Source: Pirellula staleyi DSM 6068 (GTDB taxonomy: Bacteria; Planctomycetota; Planctomycetia; Pirellulales; Pirellulaceae). From it: 45,038 nt of DNA. The DNA is taken from NCBI GenBank assembly GCA_945900945.1, contig CAMDKL010000029.1, positions 1 to 45,038 of the forward strand, given 5' to 3'. Of the stretch, positions 1-9,064 are shown in pieces (within the stretch, counting starts at the first letter, position 1; the number at the start of each line of letters is the position of its first letter). The position numbers and the translations under genes were made by a program. The notes beneath the pieces were generated by a model that was given only the letters and a program-made list of their open reading frames with translations, did no database searches and had not been told where the DNA came from.

Positions 1-165
1 GAAAAGTCCAACGCTAGAAATCTTGGACTCAAATTCGAGACGTCGCTCGATGAGTGGCTACCGGTGCGCGACGACCTACGCAATTCTCGAGACTTTCGAC
101 TAGAATGCTGCCATTCAATCGACTGTCCGACTTATGATCGAGGCCGAACGTACGCGGCAAGGTAG
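1..165 (+). CDS. Possible C-terminal tail of an upstream gene (partial)
   Basis: Frame 1 is open from the first base to a TAG at 163-165, giving 54 codons with no start inside the window that must be used. The peptide carries a Cys-Cys-His...Cys stretch near its end. I recognise no family. The other two forward frames close at or before about base 110. It could be chance, because 54 open codons is not long. The 57 bases between its stop and the end of the convergent phosphatase gene hold nothing recognisable. Confidence 0.25.
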   Translation, partial: EKSNARNLGLKFETSLDEWLPVRDDLRNSRDFRLECCHSIDCPTYDRGRTYAAR

Positions 166-222
166 AGAACTACGACGCCCGATTTATCTGCTGACACTCC
201 AGTTTTTGTGTGTGACAAAGCA

Positions 223-1428
223 CTACAGCTTCAAATCCATGATCGAAAAATCGTCGTCCAGAACGTCGCCACCTTTGAGCATTCGAACGTGCTTGATGAG
301 ACGGTCCATTGCGTTTTGTTCCGAGTCCTCCGGTTGGGACATGAATTGCATGAACTCGCGAAACGTCCACATGACTCCATCCTGTTTGTCGATTTCAAAC
401 ACGCCATCGCTGTAAATAAAAATCCTTGCGTTCTCAGGAACGATGATCTCCTTCTGTTCAAAGTCATCCCACTCGAACATACCGACACCCGGGTTCAAGG
501 ACTCCAACTCCACAGGAGCTGTTTGACCCGGCTTGAAGAGCAAGGCAGACGGATGGCCACCCGCACACCATACGAGCCGCCGCGTTTTGGGTTCAAACAC
601 ACCGTACCACATCGTAAAGGTGCGCCCATCCTGCTCCTCCATCTTGAACGTGTTGTTCAACGCCGATAGCACTTGGCTCGGATTCGCGAAATCAACATTC
701 GGCAGAGCTCGAGCGCGAAGCACATTCGAGACCGTAACGCCCAGCAAGGCAGAAGCCAGCCCATGTCCTGTTACATCTAACAAGAAGACAGCAAAACGGT
801 CTTCATCCAATGGAAAATAGCCGAGGGAATCACCCCCTAACTCTGCACTTGGCACGAACCGCCAATCGATCTGAAACGGTTCTTGGATAGGTGGTGGAAT
901 CAAAGAGGCAACATACTTGGCGCCTGTTTCCATCTCGTGAGTCATGCGTTGTTCGCTCAAGGACAGTTTCGTGAACATCTCATTCCGTTCCAGGAGATTC
1001 AGGTAAGCTCGCGAGTGGTAGCGGATCCGTGCGATCAGCTCGATCCGGTCTGGTAGTTTCACCAAATAGTCGTTGGCTCCCAGTCCGAATGCTTCTGCTT
1101 TGGTTTTTGGATCCTCGGTCGACGAAAGCACAATCAGCGGAGTTTCCCGGGTGGCAGAATGGGACCGAAAGAACTTTACCAAAGTTAGCCCATCGACCTC
1201 TGGCATTACCAAATCCTGAAGGATGACAGTCGGCTTGAGGTTCGTAGCCATCTCGATCGATTCAAACGGGTTTTGGCAGAAATGAAATTGAATGTCGGGT
1301 TCATCCGCCAGCATTCGTTTGATTGCCTGACCAACGATTGCTTGGTCGTCGACTAACAAAACGACGGGGCCCTTTGGTTGGGTTGCCGTATTGGAATTGG
1401 AGTTGGAAATTCCTGACATGCGATTCAT
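223..1428 (-). CDS. Response regulator with PP2C (SpoIIE/RsbU-type) phosphatase output
   Basis: A 401-residue soluble protein in two parts. Residues about 20-140 form a receiver domain with the acidic pair D27-D28, phospho-acceptor D72 (in QDLVMPEVDG), the LSST switch threonine/serine and the VKLPD lysine. A short helical linker leads into a SpoIIE-type PP2C domain, about 175-401, with GGDSLGY, LLDVTGHG, YSDGVFE and a final DDDFS. The metal-binding aspartates are therefore present and it should be an active serine/threonine phosphatase. Proteins of this build (HsbR, RsbU relatives) dephosphorylate STAS anti-anti-sigma proteins when their receiver is phosphorylated. It is divergent from the chemosensory operon and is the most likely CheA~P target, as no stand-alone cheY is present. 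Two ATG starts (1428, 1419) are possible; neither has a strong ribosome site. Confidence 0.9.
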   Translation of the reverse strand: MNRMSGISNSNSNTATQPKGPVVLLVDDQAIVGQAIKRMLADEPDIQFHFCQNPFESIEMATNLKPTVILQDLVMPEVDGLTLVKFFRSHSATRETPLIVLSSTEDPKTKAEAFGLGANDYLVKLPDRIELIARIRYHSRAYLNLLERNEMFTKLSLSEQRMTHEMETGAKYVASLIPPPIQEPFQIDWRFVPSAELGGDSLGYFPLDEDRFAVFLLDVTGHGLASALLGVTVSNVLRARALPNVDFANPSQVLSALNNTFKMEEQDGRTFTMWYGVFEPKTRRLVWCAGGHPSALLFKPGQTAPVELESLNPGVGMFEWDDFEQKEIIVPENARIFIYSDGVFEIDKQDGVMWTFREFMQFMSQPEDSEQNAMDRLIKHVRMLKGGDVLDDDFSIMDLKL

Positions 1429-1557
1429 CCTAGATTGTTTTCCCTAAAACCCACTCGACGTTACAATCGATCCAATCTACCTCAGCGTCACATTTCCGTC
1501 GCGGAAAGTGTTCAGCTTTATTAGGATCGTTGCTTCTTAATTGAATCTCGACCTGTC

Positions 1558-1569
1558 TAGTCTAGACTA
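1558..1569. promoter_or_regulatory. 12-bp perfect palindrome in the divergent phosphatase/chemosensory promoter region
   Basis: TAGTCTAGACTA is identical to its reverse complement, and flanking GTC and AGAC extend a looser symmetry. It lies about 40-50 bases before the Hpt-STAS start, in the 180-base gap between the divergent phosphatase gene and the chemosensory operon. Its position suits an operator shared by both transcripts. No convincing -35/-10 pair could be fixed in this gap. The palindrome is seen; the operator role is inference. Confidence 0.4.
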
Positions 1570-1608
1570 AGACCTAAGGTTTTCCATTTGAAAGTAAAGG
1601 AATCACGC

Positions 1609-2448
1609 GTGAGCTACGACCACAACGAAATGATGCTGGAGCTTTTCCGCGTCGAAGTCGAAACACACGCAGCATCGCTCACCAACGGACTTCTCAAACT
1701 GGAACATGACTCCAATACGCCCGGCTTGCTCGATGGGATGATGCGTGCCGCACATTCCATCAAAGGAGCTGCAAGGATTGTAAGGATTATGCCTGCCGTC
1801 GAGGTTTCTCATGTGATGGAAGACTGCTTTGTCGCCGCTCAACGGGGCGAATTGTTGCTGGAACCAAGCGGTATAGACGTACTGCTTCAATCGGTGGATT
1901 TGCTTGCTCAAATCTCTAACGAGTCCAAAAACGACACTGCCGACTGGAATTCTTTCCAGGACATAACCGCGTCTACTGTTGCACAATTGCGTTGCGTCTT
2001 GCAAGGACGGCCCGTTGTTTCGAACGTTGAGGAAATCAGACCAATGGAGCAGGTTGCGAAACCTGAAATAAAAACATTGGCTCCGAACCTTGTCGTCCCC
2101 GTAATCCAGTCAGTAGCGAAACAAACTCCTGTCCGACCTGAAACAAAAAAGCAGTCCAATCATTTACTCGTGCCCTCGATGCTATTGGCAAAAAACGCAG
2201 AGGCTTTGCGTCAAGAATTGTTAGCGGCATTTGCACACATACCGCCATACCACGAAATTGTTTTGGACTTGTCCAAAACCGAGGATCTGGACGCAATCGG
2301 CTTGGCCTTGCTGCACTCAGCTATCCTCTATGCGGAAAAAGGCAATCGAGAACTGAAGCTCCAACATGCTTCCCCCATCGTTCGCCGAGTTCTCTCTGCG
2401 ATGGGTATTGCTAGTTTGGCTTCTCGAAACGAGGGCCAGGATGGTTAG
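1609..2448 (+). CDS. Hpt-STAS fusion protein of the chemosensory cluster
   Basis: Residues 1-110 are a histidine phosphotransfer domain with the acceptor His49 in RAAHSIKGAAR. Residues about 185-279 look like a STAS domain (VLDLSKTEDLDAIGLALL). A 70-residue Pro/Lys/Glu-rich linker joins them. In SpoIIAA-type STAS proteins the DSSG motif carries the phosphoserine; here it reads DAIG, so that site is absent, as in MlaB-like STAS domains often found beside chemotaxis genes. GTG at 1609 is chosen because AAAGGA sits 7 bases upstream; TTG at 1588 (with AAGG upstream) is the alternative and adds 7 residues. The 3' end overlaps cheA by 8 bases, so translation is probably coupled. Likely role: phosphate carrier and/or protein-binding partner for CheA or the REC-PP2C phosphatase. 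Confidence 0.8.
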   Translation: MSYDHNEMMLELFRVEVETHAASLTNGLLKLEHDSNTPGLLDGMMRAAHSIKGAARIVRIMPAVEVSHVMEDCFVAAQRGELLLEPSGIDVLLQSVDLLAQISNESKNDTADWNSFQDITASTVAQLRCVLQGRPVVSNVEEIRPMEQVAKPEIKTLAPNLVVPVIQSVAKQTPVRPETKKQSNHLLVPSMLLAKNAEALRQELLAAFAHIPPYHEIVLDLSKTEDLDAIGLALLHSAILYAEKGNRELKLQHASPIVRRVLSAMGIASLASRNEGQDG

Positions 2449-5400
2449 CATACCGAATACTTTACGTACGGATTTTGTTGTTGAGTCGCGAGAGCACTTA
2501 CTCGTCTTAGAAAACGCGATGCTTTCCATAGAAAATGCCGTGAACGCGTCGGATGTTCGCGAATGCATCGACACCAGCTTGCGAGCGATGCACTCGCTAA
2601 AAGGCAACGCCGGGTTTATGGGCTTTCATACGGTACAGAAGTTAGCCCATGCGACCGAGAGCGTCCTCGAAAACTACCGAGATAGTTCGGGCGCACCGCC
2701 AAGATCAGCCGTAGAAACGATACTGGTTACCAATGATCGTCTTGCGGCAATGCTGGATGATTTGGACCATAGCGATTCACAAGATATTAGCAGTCTGTTG
2801 CTTCGACTCGATGGCATCGTTGCTTCTCCGCCGGATAATTCTTCAGTCGATTTGGTGCACGAAGCAACGACGGCATTTCAAGTCCGACTGCCTTCGGCAC
2901 CTTTCGAAATCCTTGCCATGCTCGACGCTATCGGTGCGATCGCGACGATGCGAACGGTGAATTGGCCTGAATGGGATTTAACCGCAAGCGTCGACAGTTG
3001 GGACGATTCAGAACTTGACGTCGAAGTTGAGTTGAATGCCAATTCAACAATTTTTGACCTTCATCGTCAGATGTCACTGCACATTCCCGATATGCATTGG
3101 AGGGAGCTTGGTGCCGTCGATCTACGAACATGGGTGTTTAGCGACAGCCAGGGCATCCTAAAGCAATTTCACGAACAATTCCCGCAACTCGCCGGGGAAC
3201 TCCATTATGAACCCGCCGATTTGGCAACTGGCGTTCCAACGTCCGTTGTTTGGATAGCCAGTGGAAAGCCGATCGCTACGATTGAGAGCACACCAATCGA
3301 ACAACCATCGCCCGAGCTTAACCCAATCCCTGTACCATCCGAATCAGTGCGAGCTGCTCCCAAGACCGAGCCACTCGCATTACCAACGCAGGGATCCAAC
3401 TCAGCAAGTGTCGACAGAACCGAAAATCTGGATAGTGCGGTCACCAAACAATTCGGCGCTGCTACGGTACCTAATGCGGTACCTAATTTGGGTGCCGAAC
3501 GCTCCGTTAGTTTGCGTATACATGTCGAACTGTTAGATCGACTGATGAATTTGGTTGGCGAATTAACTCTGGTCCGCAACCAAGCCTTGCTCGCGTTCGG
3601 CGAATTGGATGGCACTCCGCGTGCGGTCATCCAACGCCTCAATTCGGTCACCTCCGAATTACAAGTTTCTGTACTCAAAACGCGGATGCAGCCCGTCGGC
3701 AGTCTCTTTGACCGTTTCCCTAGAATGGTGCGAGATCTCAGTCGGCAACTCGGCAAGGAGATAGAGCTCGTAACGGTCGGACAGGAAGTGGAGCTCGACA
3801 AAACTGTTTTGGAACAGCTTTCCGACCCCCTGATTCATCTCATTCGAAACAGCATTGACCACGGATTGGAAACACCCAGAGTACGCCTTCATGCAGGCAA
3901 GCCACGTATTGGAAAGGTGACGTTGTCCGCCAAGACGGCAGACGGACAAGTCGTAATCGAGGTCCGAGACGATGGACGCGGCATTGATCCGAACGCGATA
4001 CGAAGTAAAGTTTTGGCCCTCGGGCTCAAGACGGAAGCCGAATTGTCAAAGATCTCGCCCAAGGAACTTTACTCCTATATTTTGCTCCCAGGTTTCTCAA
4101 CAGCCAAACAAGTTAGTGATGTTTCCGGTCGCGGCGTTGGAATGGACGTCGTTCGGACCAACATTGAACGGCTTGAAGGATCGTTGACCATCGATTCGAA
4201 ACCCGGAAAGGGAACTTCGATGGTCATGCGAGTTCCACTTACGCTAGCGATCATTCCCTGTTTGATCGTAACGGTTGGAGAGGAACGATTCGCTATTCCT
4301 CAACGTGGGCTGGAGGAGATCGTGTGTTTGTACCCAGGAGGACAGGGCGCAATCGAACATGCATACGACACGGAGATGTATCGACTCAGGGAAGTTCTGC
4401 TGCCGGTCGTTCGATATGCGGAAGTGCTGAGGCGGACGAAACCGTTCGATGCGGCCGTGAAATGCGAGATAATGGCTGCCAACAAACCAGAGCTGCGAGA
4501 TCCAAAGCGGATTGAGTACATATTGGTCCTTCGAACAGGAGACAGGAAGTTCGGCCTGCTGGTGGATGACGTTCGAGGGACGGTGGAAGTCGTCGTCAAG
4601 CCGATGCATCCATCGCTAAAAAAAATCGGTATCTTCGCGGGTGCTACGCTCATGGGAGATGGCTGTGTCTCGCTGATCTCCAACATCGACGGTGTTGCCG
4701 AGCATGCAGGTTGCTTCGGAGTCGAAACAATTGCGAAAGAGGAAACGCTCCGAGACGCCGCCGAAGTGCATCGCGTTTTATTGTTTGAATATGGACCGGA
4801 AGAACAATTTGCGGTTCCCTTGGTCCAAGTGCGTCGGATCGAATCGATATCCATGGATCGAGTAGAACACGTGGGAAATCAAAGTTTTATCACGATTGAA
4901 GGGGTAGCGACACGCATTGTTCATCTCGACAAGTACCTGAATGTTTCGTCTTGTGATCCGTTGCCGGAAATGCATTTGCTGCTTCCGAAGTTTGTTCGCG
5001 AGCCGATGGGAATACTGGTTTCGAGAATCATTGATTCTGATTCGCTTGCCATAGAAATACATGAAGTTGCGGTGGATGATCCAGGCATTTTGGGCACAGC
5101 CATTGTTCGTGGACGTCTAGCGCTCTTCTTAGACACGCAGTATCTCCGTGAAAAGATCTTCGGTTCGATTTCAGACAAGCAATTGATTGGAAAAAGGGCA
5201 TCGGATGGTGCCGAAGACGACGCCACAAGATCCCCTTATGAACCAGTCAACGGTTCCCACCGTCTACTGCTTGTTGACGATACTCGGTTTTTTCGAGAAG
5301 TGGTCAAACGGTACTTTGAGCGGGAAGGGATTTCGGTCGTGACAGCGGTGGATGGAATCGATGGAATGCGCAAACTGGCCAGCGAATCCTTCGACCTGGT

Positions 5401-5626
5401 TGTATCCGATATCGAGATGCCCAACATGAATGGTTGGCAGTTTTGCACAGCAGCCAGAAAAGAGGGATACAAGACCAAATTTCTAGCTCTCTCATCGCTT
5501 AACAAGGCCGATAACGAGAGCCGGGCGAAAGCGTGTGGTTTCGATGGCTTTGAAGAAAAGCTCAACCACGATCGCTTGATTGTAACGGTTCGAAAACTCT
5601 TAGGTGTCGAAAGCGAGGAGGGGTAA
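2441..5626 (+). CDS. cheA: Hybrid chemotaxis histidine kinase CheA with C-terminal receiver
   Basis: 1061 residues from ATG 2441, which overlaps the preceding stop; the frame is open further upstream to 2366 but that would run into the Hpt-STAS gene. Order: Hpt domain with acceptor His51 (AMHSLKG); a poorly conserved response-regulator-binding-like region to about 290; Pro-rich linker; dimerisation helices near 362 (LMNLVGELT); HATPase with N-box NSIDHGLETP (about 466), DDGRGID (about 509) and GRGVGMDVV (about 562); a CheW-like domain about 600-740; a second CheW-like domain about 776-900; and a receiver about 941-1058 with VDD, phospho-acceptor aspartate near 990 (VSDIEMPNMNG) and a lysine in EEKLN. 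It phosphorylates itself and then receivers in response to chemoreceptor state. The double CheW plus receiver makes it much longer than E. coli CheA (about 650 residues). The terminal receiver may act as a phosphate sink. Confidence 0.95.
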   Translation: MVSIPNTLRTDFVVESREHLLVLENAMLSIENAVNASDVRECIDTSLRAMHSLKGNAGFMGFHTVQKLAHATESVLENYRDSSGAPPRSAVETILVTNDRLAAMLDDLDHSDSQDISSLLLRLDGIVASPPDNSSVDLVHEATTAFQVRLPSAPFEILAMLDAIGAIATMRTVNWPEWDLTASVDSWDDSELDVEVELNANSTIFDLHRQMSLHIPDMHWRELGAVDLRTWVFSDSQGILKQFHEQFPQLAGELHYEPADLATGVPTSVVWIASGKPIATIESTPIEQPSPELNPIPVPSESVRAAPKTEPLALPTQGSNSASVDRTENLDSAVTKQFGAATVPNAVPNLGAERSVSLRIHVELLDRLMNLVGELTLVRNQALLAFGELDGTPRAVIQRLNSVTSELQVSVLKTRMQPVGSLFDRFPRMVRDLSRQLGKEIELVTVGQEVELDKTVLEQLSDPLIHLIRNSIDHGLETPRVRLHAGKPRIGKVTLSAKTADGQVVIEVRDDGRGIDPNAIRSKVLALGLKTEAELSKISPKELYSYILLPGFSTAKQVSDVSGRGVGMDVVRTNIERLEGSLTIDSKPGKGTSMVMRVPLTLAIIPCLIVTVGEERFAIPQRGLEEIVCLYPGGQGAIEHAYDTEMYRLREVLLPVVRYAEVLRRTKPFDAAVKCEIMAANKPELRDPKRIEYILVLRTGDRKFGLLVDDVRGTVEVVVKPMHPSLKKIGIFAGATLMGDGCVSLISNIDGVAEHAGCFGVETIAKEETLRDAAEVHRVLLFEYGPEEQFAVPLVQVRRIESISMDRVEHVGNQSFITIEGVATRIVHLDKYLNVSSCDPLPEMHLLLPKFVREPMGILVSRIIDSDSLAIEIHEVAVDDPGILGTAIVRGRLALFLDTQYLREKIFGSISDKQLIGKRASDGAEDDATRSPYEPVNGSHRLLLVDDTRFFREVVKRYFEREGISVVTAVDGIDGMRKLASESFDLVVSDIEMPNMNGWQFCTAARKEGYKTKFLALSSLNKADNESRAKACGFDGFEEKLNHDRLIVTVRKLLGVESEEG

Positions 5627-6100
5627 ATGATCGATCAGCCAACCATGTTTTGCACATTCAGGGCAGCCGGGCGTTTGTTTGGCATACCCTTGGCCGACAT
5701 CAAGGAAGTAACGGACGACGTTACCTGCACTCGCATCCCGCATGCGCCGTTTGGTGTACGTGGGTATATCAATATTCGGGGTCAGATTATCCTCGGATTG
5801 GACTTGAAGCAACTGCTCGAACTGCTCGTGGAGAACGCGGAGGATGCTCGTCGTTTGGTTATTTTTAAGCCTACAATCGGGCAAGCATTTGGACTGTTTG
5901 TCGATCATGTCGGCGAAATCGTCGAGGTACCAAGAAGCGATCTGGAATCTGGCGAATCGGCCAAACTTGGGCTGGCGTCAAGCGGGCGCGGTGGGTTGAT
6001 CGAACGAGTTGTCCGACTCCCTGAGCAATTATTGGTAGTCCTCAATCCACGAAAATTTCTGCCCATCATTGAAATCGAAAGCCAAAGCACGAATAACTGA
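5627..6100 (+). CDS. cheW: Chemotaxis adaptor CheW
   Basis: 157 residues, essentially one CheW domain: [19 protein letters not shown] at the start, then [23 protein letters not shown], the hallmark of the family. It couples chemoreceptors to CheA at the inner face of the membrane. The ATG follows the cheA stop with no gap and GAGGAGGGG just upstream is a very strong ribosome site inside the cheA tail. Length is typical of stand-alone CheW. With the two CheW-like domains of CheA the array has three different adaptor surfaces. Confidence 0.95.
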   Translation: MIDQPTMFCTFRAAGRLFGIPLADIKEVTDDVTCTRIPHAPFGVRGYINIRGQIILGLDLKQLLELLVENAEDARRLVIFKPTIGQAFGLFVDHVGEIVEVPRSDLESGESAKLGLASSGRGGLIERVVRLPEQLLVVLNPRKFLPIIEIESQSTNN

Positions 6101-6111
6101 AGAGAAACATC

Positions 6112-7965
6112 ATGAAGAACCTCAAGCTAAGTACCAAGTTAATTTTGTTGACGTCTATCCTGTCAGGATTTCTATTGCTAACGGGATGGGTTGGACAGTC
6201 TCGGCTTTCTACCCTTAATCGAAACAACGAAATCTGGAGCAAACAGACCATTACGAAAGTGGTGGCCGCAGCAGAGGTCCGAAGCAAGCTATTTGAAGTC
6301 ATTCGGTCCCAGAAAAATGCAGTGCTAGCTAGCACGGATAGTGAGTCGGCGGAATTCGCGGTTGCGAGTGAGGCTGCAGCAAGAGACCTACGGCGATTGG
6401 TCGAAGGATTGGATAATGCATTGACTGCACCCACTGCGAAGGACTTGGCCGCTAGATTGTTGGACAACGTCGATGTCTTAACTGGCTTAAACAAACAATG
6501 CCTGGAATTGGCGAAAGAAAACACTGCCGACTCGAAGGCTAAGTCGATTGTTATTTCCATCAAACAATCCAAAGAGGTGACAGATGAATTACTCCTGCAC
6601 CTCAATGAGATCAAGACCATGTTTGAACGAGAAGCCAATGATGGAGTGATTGCGAGTCAAGTTATTTATAACAAGAGTGTTTTCTACATTGTTGGTATGA
6701 CTGCGTCGGGGTTAATTCTCGGTTTTGTTGCGTCGTTCTTTGTTTCCCGTTCGATTTCGCGGCCCATCTCTCTCTTGAAGAATCTCGCCGTGGAAATGGC
6801 TAGTGGTAATCTTATGTCTCGCGTCAATCTCTCGCAAAAGGATGAGGTTGGAGAATTGGCGACAGCTACCGACTCCCTGGCCGATTCGTTAGCGAGTGTC
6901 GTAAAGAAAATTAAGAATGCATCGTCGGAACTGGTATCTTCGTCGAGTGATCTTGGCAGCATCGCCCAATCGCTAATCTCGCAAAGCGCGTCTACTTCAA
7001 CCCGAGCCAGCGATGCGTCAGTGTCCTCCGTCCAATTGTCGACGAATATTAGCACGATGAGTTCGGCCGCCGAGGAATTGAGTATTAGCTTCGCAGCGAT
7101 TTCGGCTGCGACGGAGGAAATGAGCGTTTCGGTTGGAGCAATCTCATCAGCCGCAGAGCAAACCTCCAACAATGTCGCAGCCGTTTCAAGCGCCTTTCAC
7201 GCGATATCCGATGCGTTTGAGCAGGTGTTAGGCAATGTACGGAGCGGAGCTCAAGTTGCCAGCAATGCAAGCCAAATGGCGGACTCGGCAACCGCAACGA
7301 TGCAGCTTCTCGATCGCTCGAGCACTGAGATTAGCAAAGTAACCGAGACCATTAAGATGATTGCCCTGCAGACCAACCTCCTGGCCCTGAATGCGACCAT
7401 CGAGGCAGCTTCGGCTGGTGAAGCCGGCAAGGGATTTGCGGTCGTGGCTCATGAAATCAAACAACTCGCGAACCAGAGTGCGAGGGCTGCCGAAGACATT
7501 GCAACGAAAATCGAAGGCGTCCAGACTGGAACCCGACAAGCTGTCGGTGTTATACAGCAAATCGCTGGCGTGATCAAAGAAATCAACCTATCAGCCGACG
7601 GGATTTCCAAGTCGGTTGAGCAACAGAGCCGCGCTGCACAAACGATTTCTCACAATATTCATGAAGCAAATTCCGGGGTCGGGCAAATTGCTCGGTCCAT
7701 TGCCGAAGTCGCAGCAACAGCAAATGACATGGCTCGCAGCATTGCTGAAGCCACCCGAGGAGCCAACGACGTGTCTAGAAATGTTGGTCAAGCTGCCTTG
7801 GTGGCGTCGTCGATTGCGGATACAATCGGCGAGGTCAGCAAAGCGACGATTGAAACAAATCGGTCTGCAAACGGGGTCATGACAGAATCCAAGGACCTCT
7901 CACAACTATCCGTCGAGCTTTCCCAGATCGCTTCCCAATTCAAAATACCCAACAATGGTTTGTAG
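6112..7965 (+). CDS. Methyl-accepting chemotaxis protein (two-TM chemoreceptor)
   Basis: 617 residues. A membrane segment near residues 8-28 is followed by an extracytoplasmic helical ligand domain of about 155 residues resembling the four-helix-bundle MCP type, a second membrane segment near 190-212, a HAMP domain ([18 protein letters not shown]) to about 265, and a long alanine/serine-rich signalling coiled coil. The hairpin tip near residue 417 reads [21 protein letters not shown], the CheA/CheW contact site. The C-terminus (QFKIPNNGL) lacks the NWETF-type CheR/CheB tether of E. coli Tar/Tsr. It starts 12 bases after cheW with an AGAGAAA-like ribosome site and overlaps cheB by 11 bases. 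The ligand cannot be read from sequence. It is the only receptor in the window and presumably the dedicated input. Confidence 0.95.
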   Translation: MKNLKLSTKLILLTSILSGFLLLTGWVGQSRLSTLNRNNEIWSKQTITKVVAAAEVRSKLFEVIRSQKNAVLASTDSESAEFAVASEAAARDLRRLVEGLDNALTAPTAKDLAARLLDNVDVLTGLNKQCLELAKENTADSKAKSIVISIKQSKEVTDELLLHLNEIKTMFEREANDGVIASQVIYNKSVFYIVGMTASGLILGFVASFFVSRSISRPISLLKNLAVEMASGNLMSRVNLSQKDEVGELATATDSLADSLASVVKKIKNASSELVSSSSDLGSIAQSLISQSASTSTRASDASVSSVQLSTNISTMSSAAEELSISFAAISAATEEMSVSVGAISSAAEQTSNNVAAVSSAFHAISDAFEQVLGNVRSGAQVASNASQMADSATATMQLLDRSSTEISKVTETIKMIALQTNLLALNATIEAASAGEAGKGFAVVAHEIKQLANQSARAAEDIATKIEGVQTGTRQAVGVIQQIAGVIKEINLSADGISKSVEQQSRAAQTISHNIHEANSGVGQIARSIAEVAATANDMARSIAEATRGANDVSRNVGQAALVASSIADTIGEVSKATIETNRSANGVMTESKDLSQLSVELSQIASQFKIPNNGL

Positions 7966-9064
7966 CCCAATACGGATATTGATTGTGGACGATTCGCGAA
8001 TCTTTCGCGGCATTTTGGAAAGCGTAATCTCGAAGCTTCCGGATGCGGTGATTGTTGGGTCTGTATTCAATGGAGAAAAAGCACTTGAGTTTCTGCGTCG
8101 CACTCCTGTCGATCTAGTAACACTCGATATCGAGATGCCGGGCGTCAGTGGACTTGAGACGCTCAAAGCGATTCGCGAGTTGAATCGTTCGCAGCCAAAT
8201 GCGGTTCAAACCGAAGCGGTTTTGATCAGCTCCCTCACCAAACAAGGCGCCAAAAGTACGGTCGAGGGACTCCAGCTTGGTGCGATTGACTTTATCCTGA
8301 AGCCGAATGGGGGATCCGAGGCGGAGAATTTGGCTTCGTTGCACAGTGCATTGCTTTCCACTTTGCAGCTGTTTCGAATGAAATATGCTTCACGATCCAG
8401 TTCGGTAACCGGTCGAGTGGAACCCCCGAAGCATACGGTATCGGGAGTTGATTCACGGACAACCAAACCGCTGGCGTCCGGCTACAAAGCGATTGCCATC
8501 GGTATTTCAACCGGGGGGCCAGAGACTCTCGCAAAAATGCTTCCCGATCTTGTGGGGAAAACCAAGGCACCGATCTTTATTGTCCAGCATAACCTGAATG
8601 GACTCAGTGGGTACATGGCAGACAGTCTAACGCGACGTCTCGGCCAAAGCGTTTCAGAGGCTCAGGAGAATATGGCCGTCGTTCCTGGGGGAGTCTACAT
8701 GGCGCAGAGCGGCAGCCATATGATTCTTCGGCAGCCTGGCGGAAACATCACGATCGGCTTGAGCGACGCTCCTCCGGAAAATCACTCTCGGCCAGCCGTC
8801 GACGTGTTTTTAAGGTCTGCGTCTGCTGTTTATGGACCGACATTAGTTTCTGCCATCATGACAGGAATGCTCGACGATGGAGCCAAGGGCGTTCGCGTGG
8901 TAAAACGAGCAGGCGGATTCGTGATCGCTCAAGACCAAGCTACGAGTGTAATATGGGGTATGCCACGCGCTGCAATTGAAACGGGTTGCGTGGACTTGGT
9001 GTTGCCTTTAGACAAGTTAGCGTCAGCGCTGCTTGAGCTGACTAAAAGAATGCGCGACACATGA
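7955..9064 (+). CDS. cheB: Protein-glutamate methylesterase CheB
   Basis: 369 residues. N-terminal receiver with D12-D13 and phospho-acceptor D58 (VTLDIEMPG), and a C-terminal methylesterase from about residue 175. The esterase has the catalytic serine in [10 protein letters not shown], histidine in IVQHNLNG and aspartate in [10 protein letters not shown]. It removes methyl groups from, and deamidates, receptor glutamates/glutamines when phosphorylated by CheA, giving adaptation. The start overlaps the receptor gene by 11 bases and the end overlaps cheR by 4 (ATGA), so all three are translationally coupled. Length matches family norm (about 350). Confidence 0.95.
   Translation: MVCSPIRILIVDDSRIFRGILESVISKLPDAVIVGSVFNGEKALEFLRRTPVDLVTLDIEMPGVSGLETLKAIRELNRSQPNAVQTEAVLISSLTKQGAKSTVEGLQLGAIDFILKPNGGSEAENLASLHSALLSTLQLFRMKYASRSSSVTGRVEPPKHTVSGVDSRTTKPLASGYKAIAIGISTGGPETLAKMLPDLVGKTKAPIFIVQHNLNGLSGYMADSLTRRLGQSVSEAQENMAVVPGGVYMAQSGSHMILRQPGGNITIGLSDAPPENHSRPAVDVFLRSASAVYGPTLVSAIMTGMLDDGAKGVRVVKRAGGFVIAQDQATSVIWGMPRAAIETGCVDLVLPLDKLASALLELTKRMRDT

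Noticed and set aside
223-1428. Missing second aspartate in GGDSLGY as sign of a dead phosphatase
   Set aside because: Many REC-PP2C proteins read GGDSLGY here, and the other metal ligands (DVTGHG, SDGV, final DD) are present.
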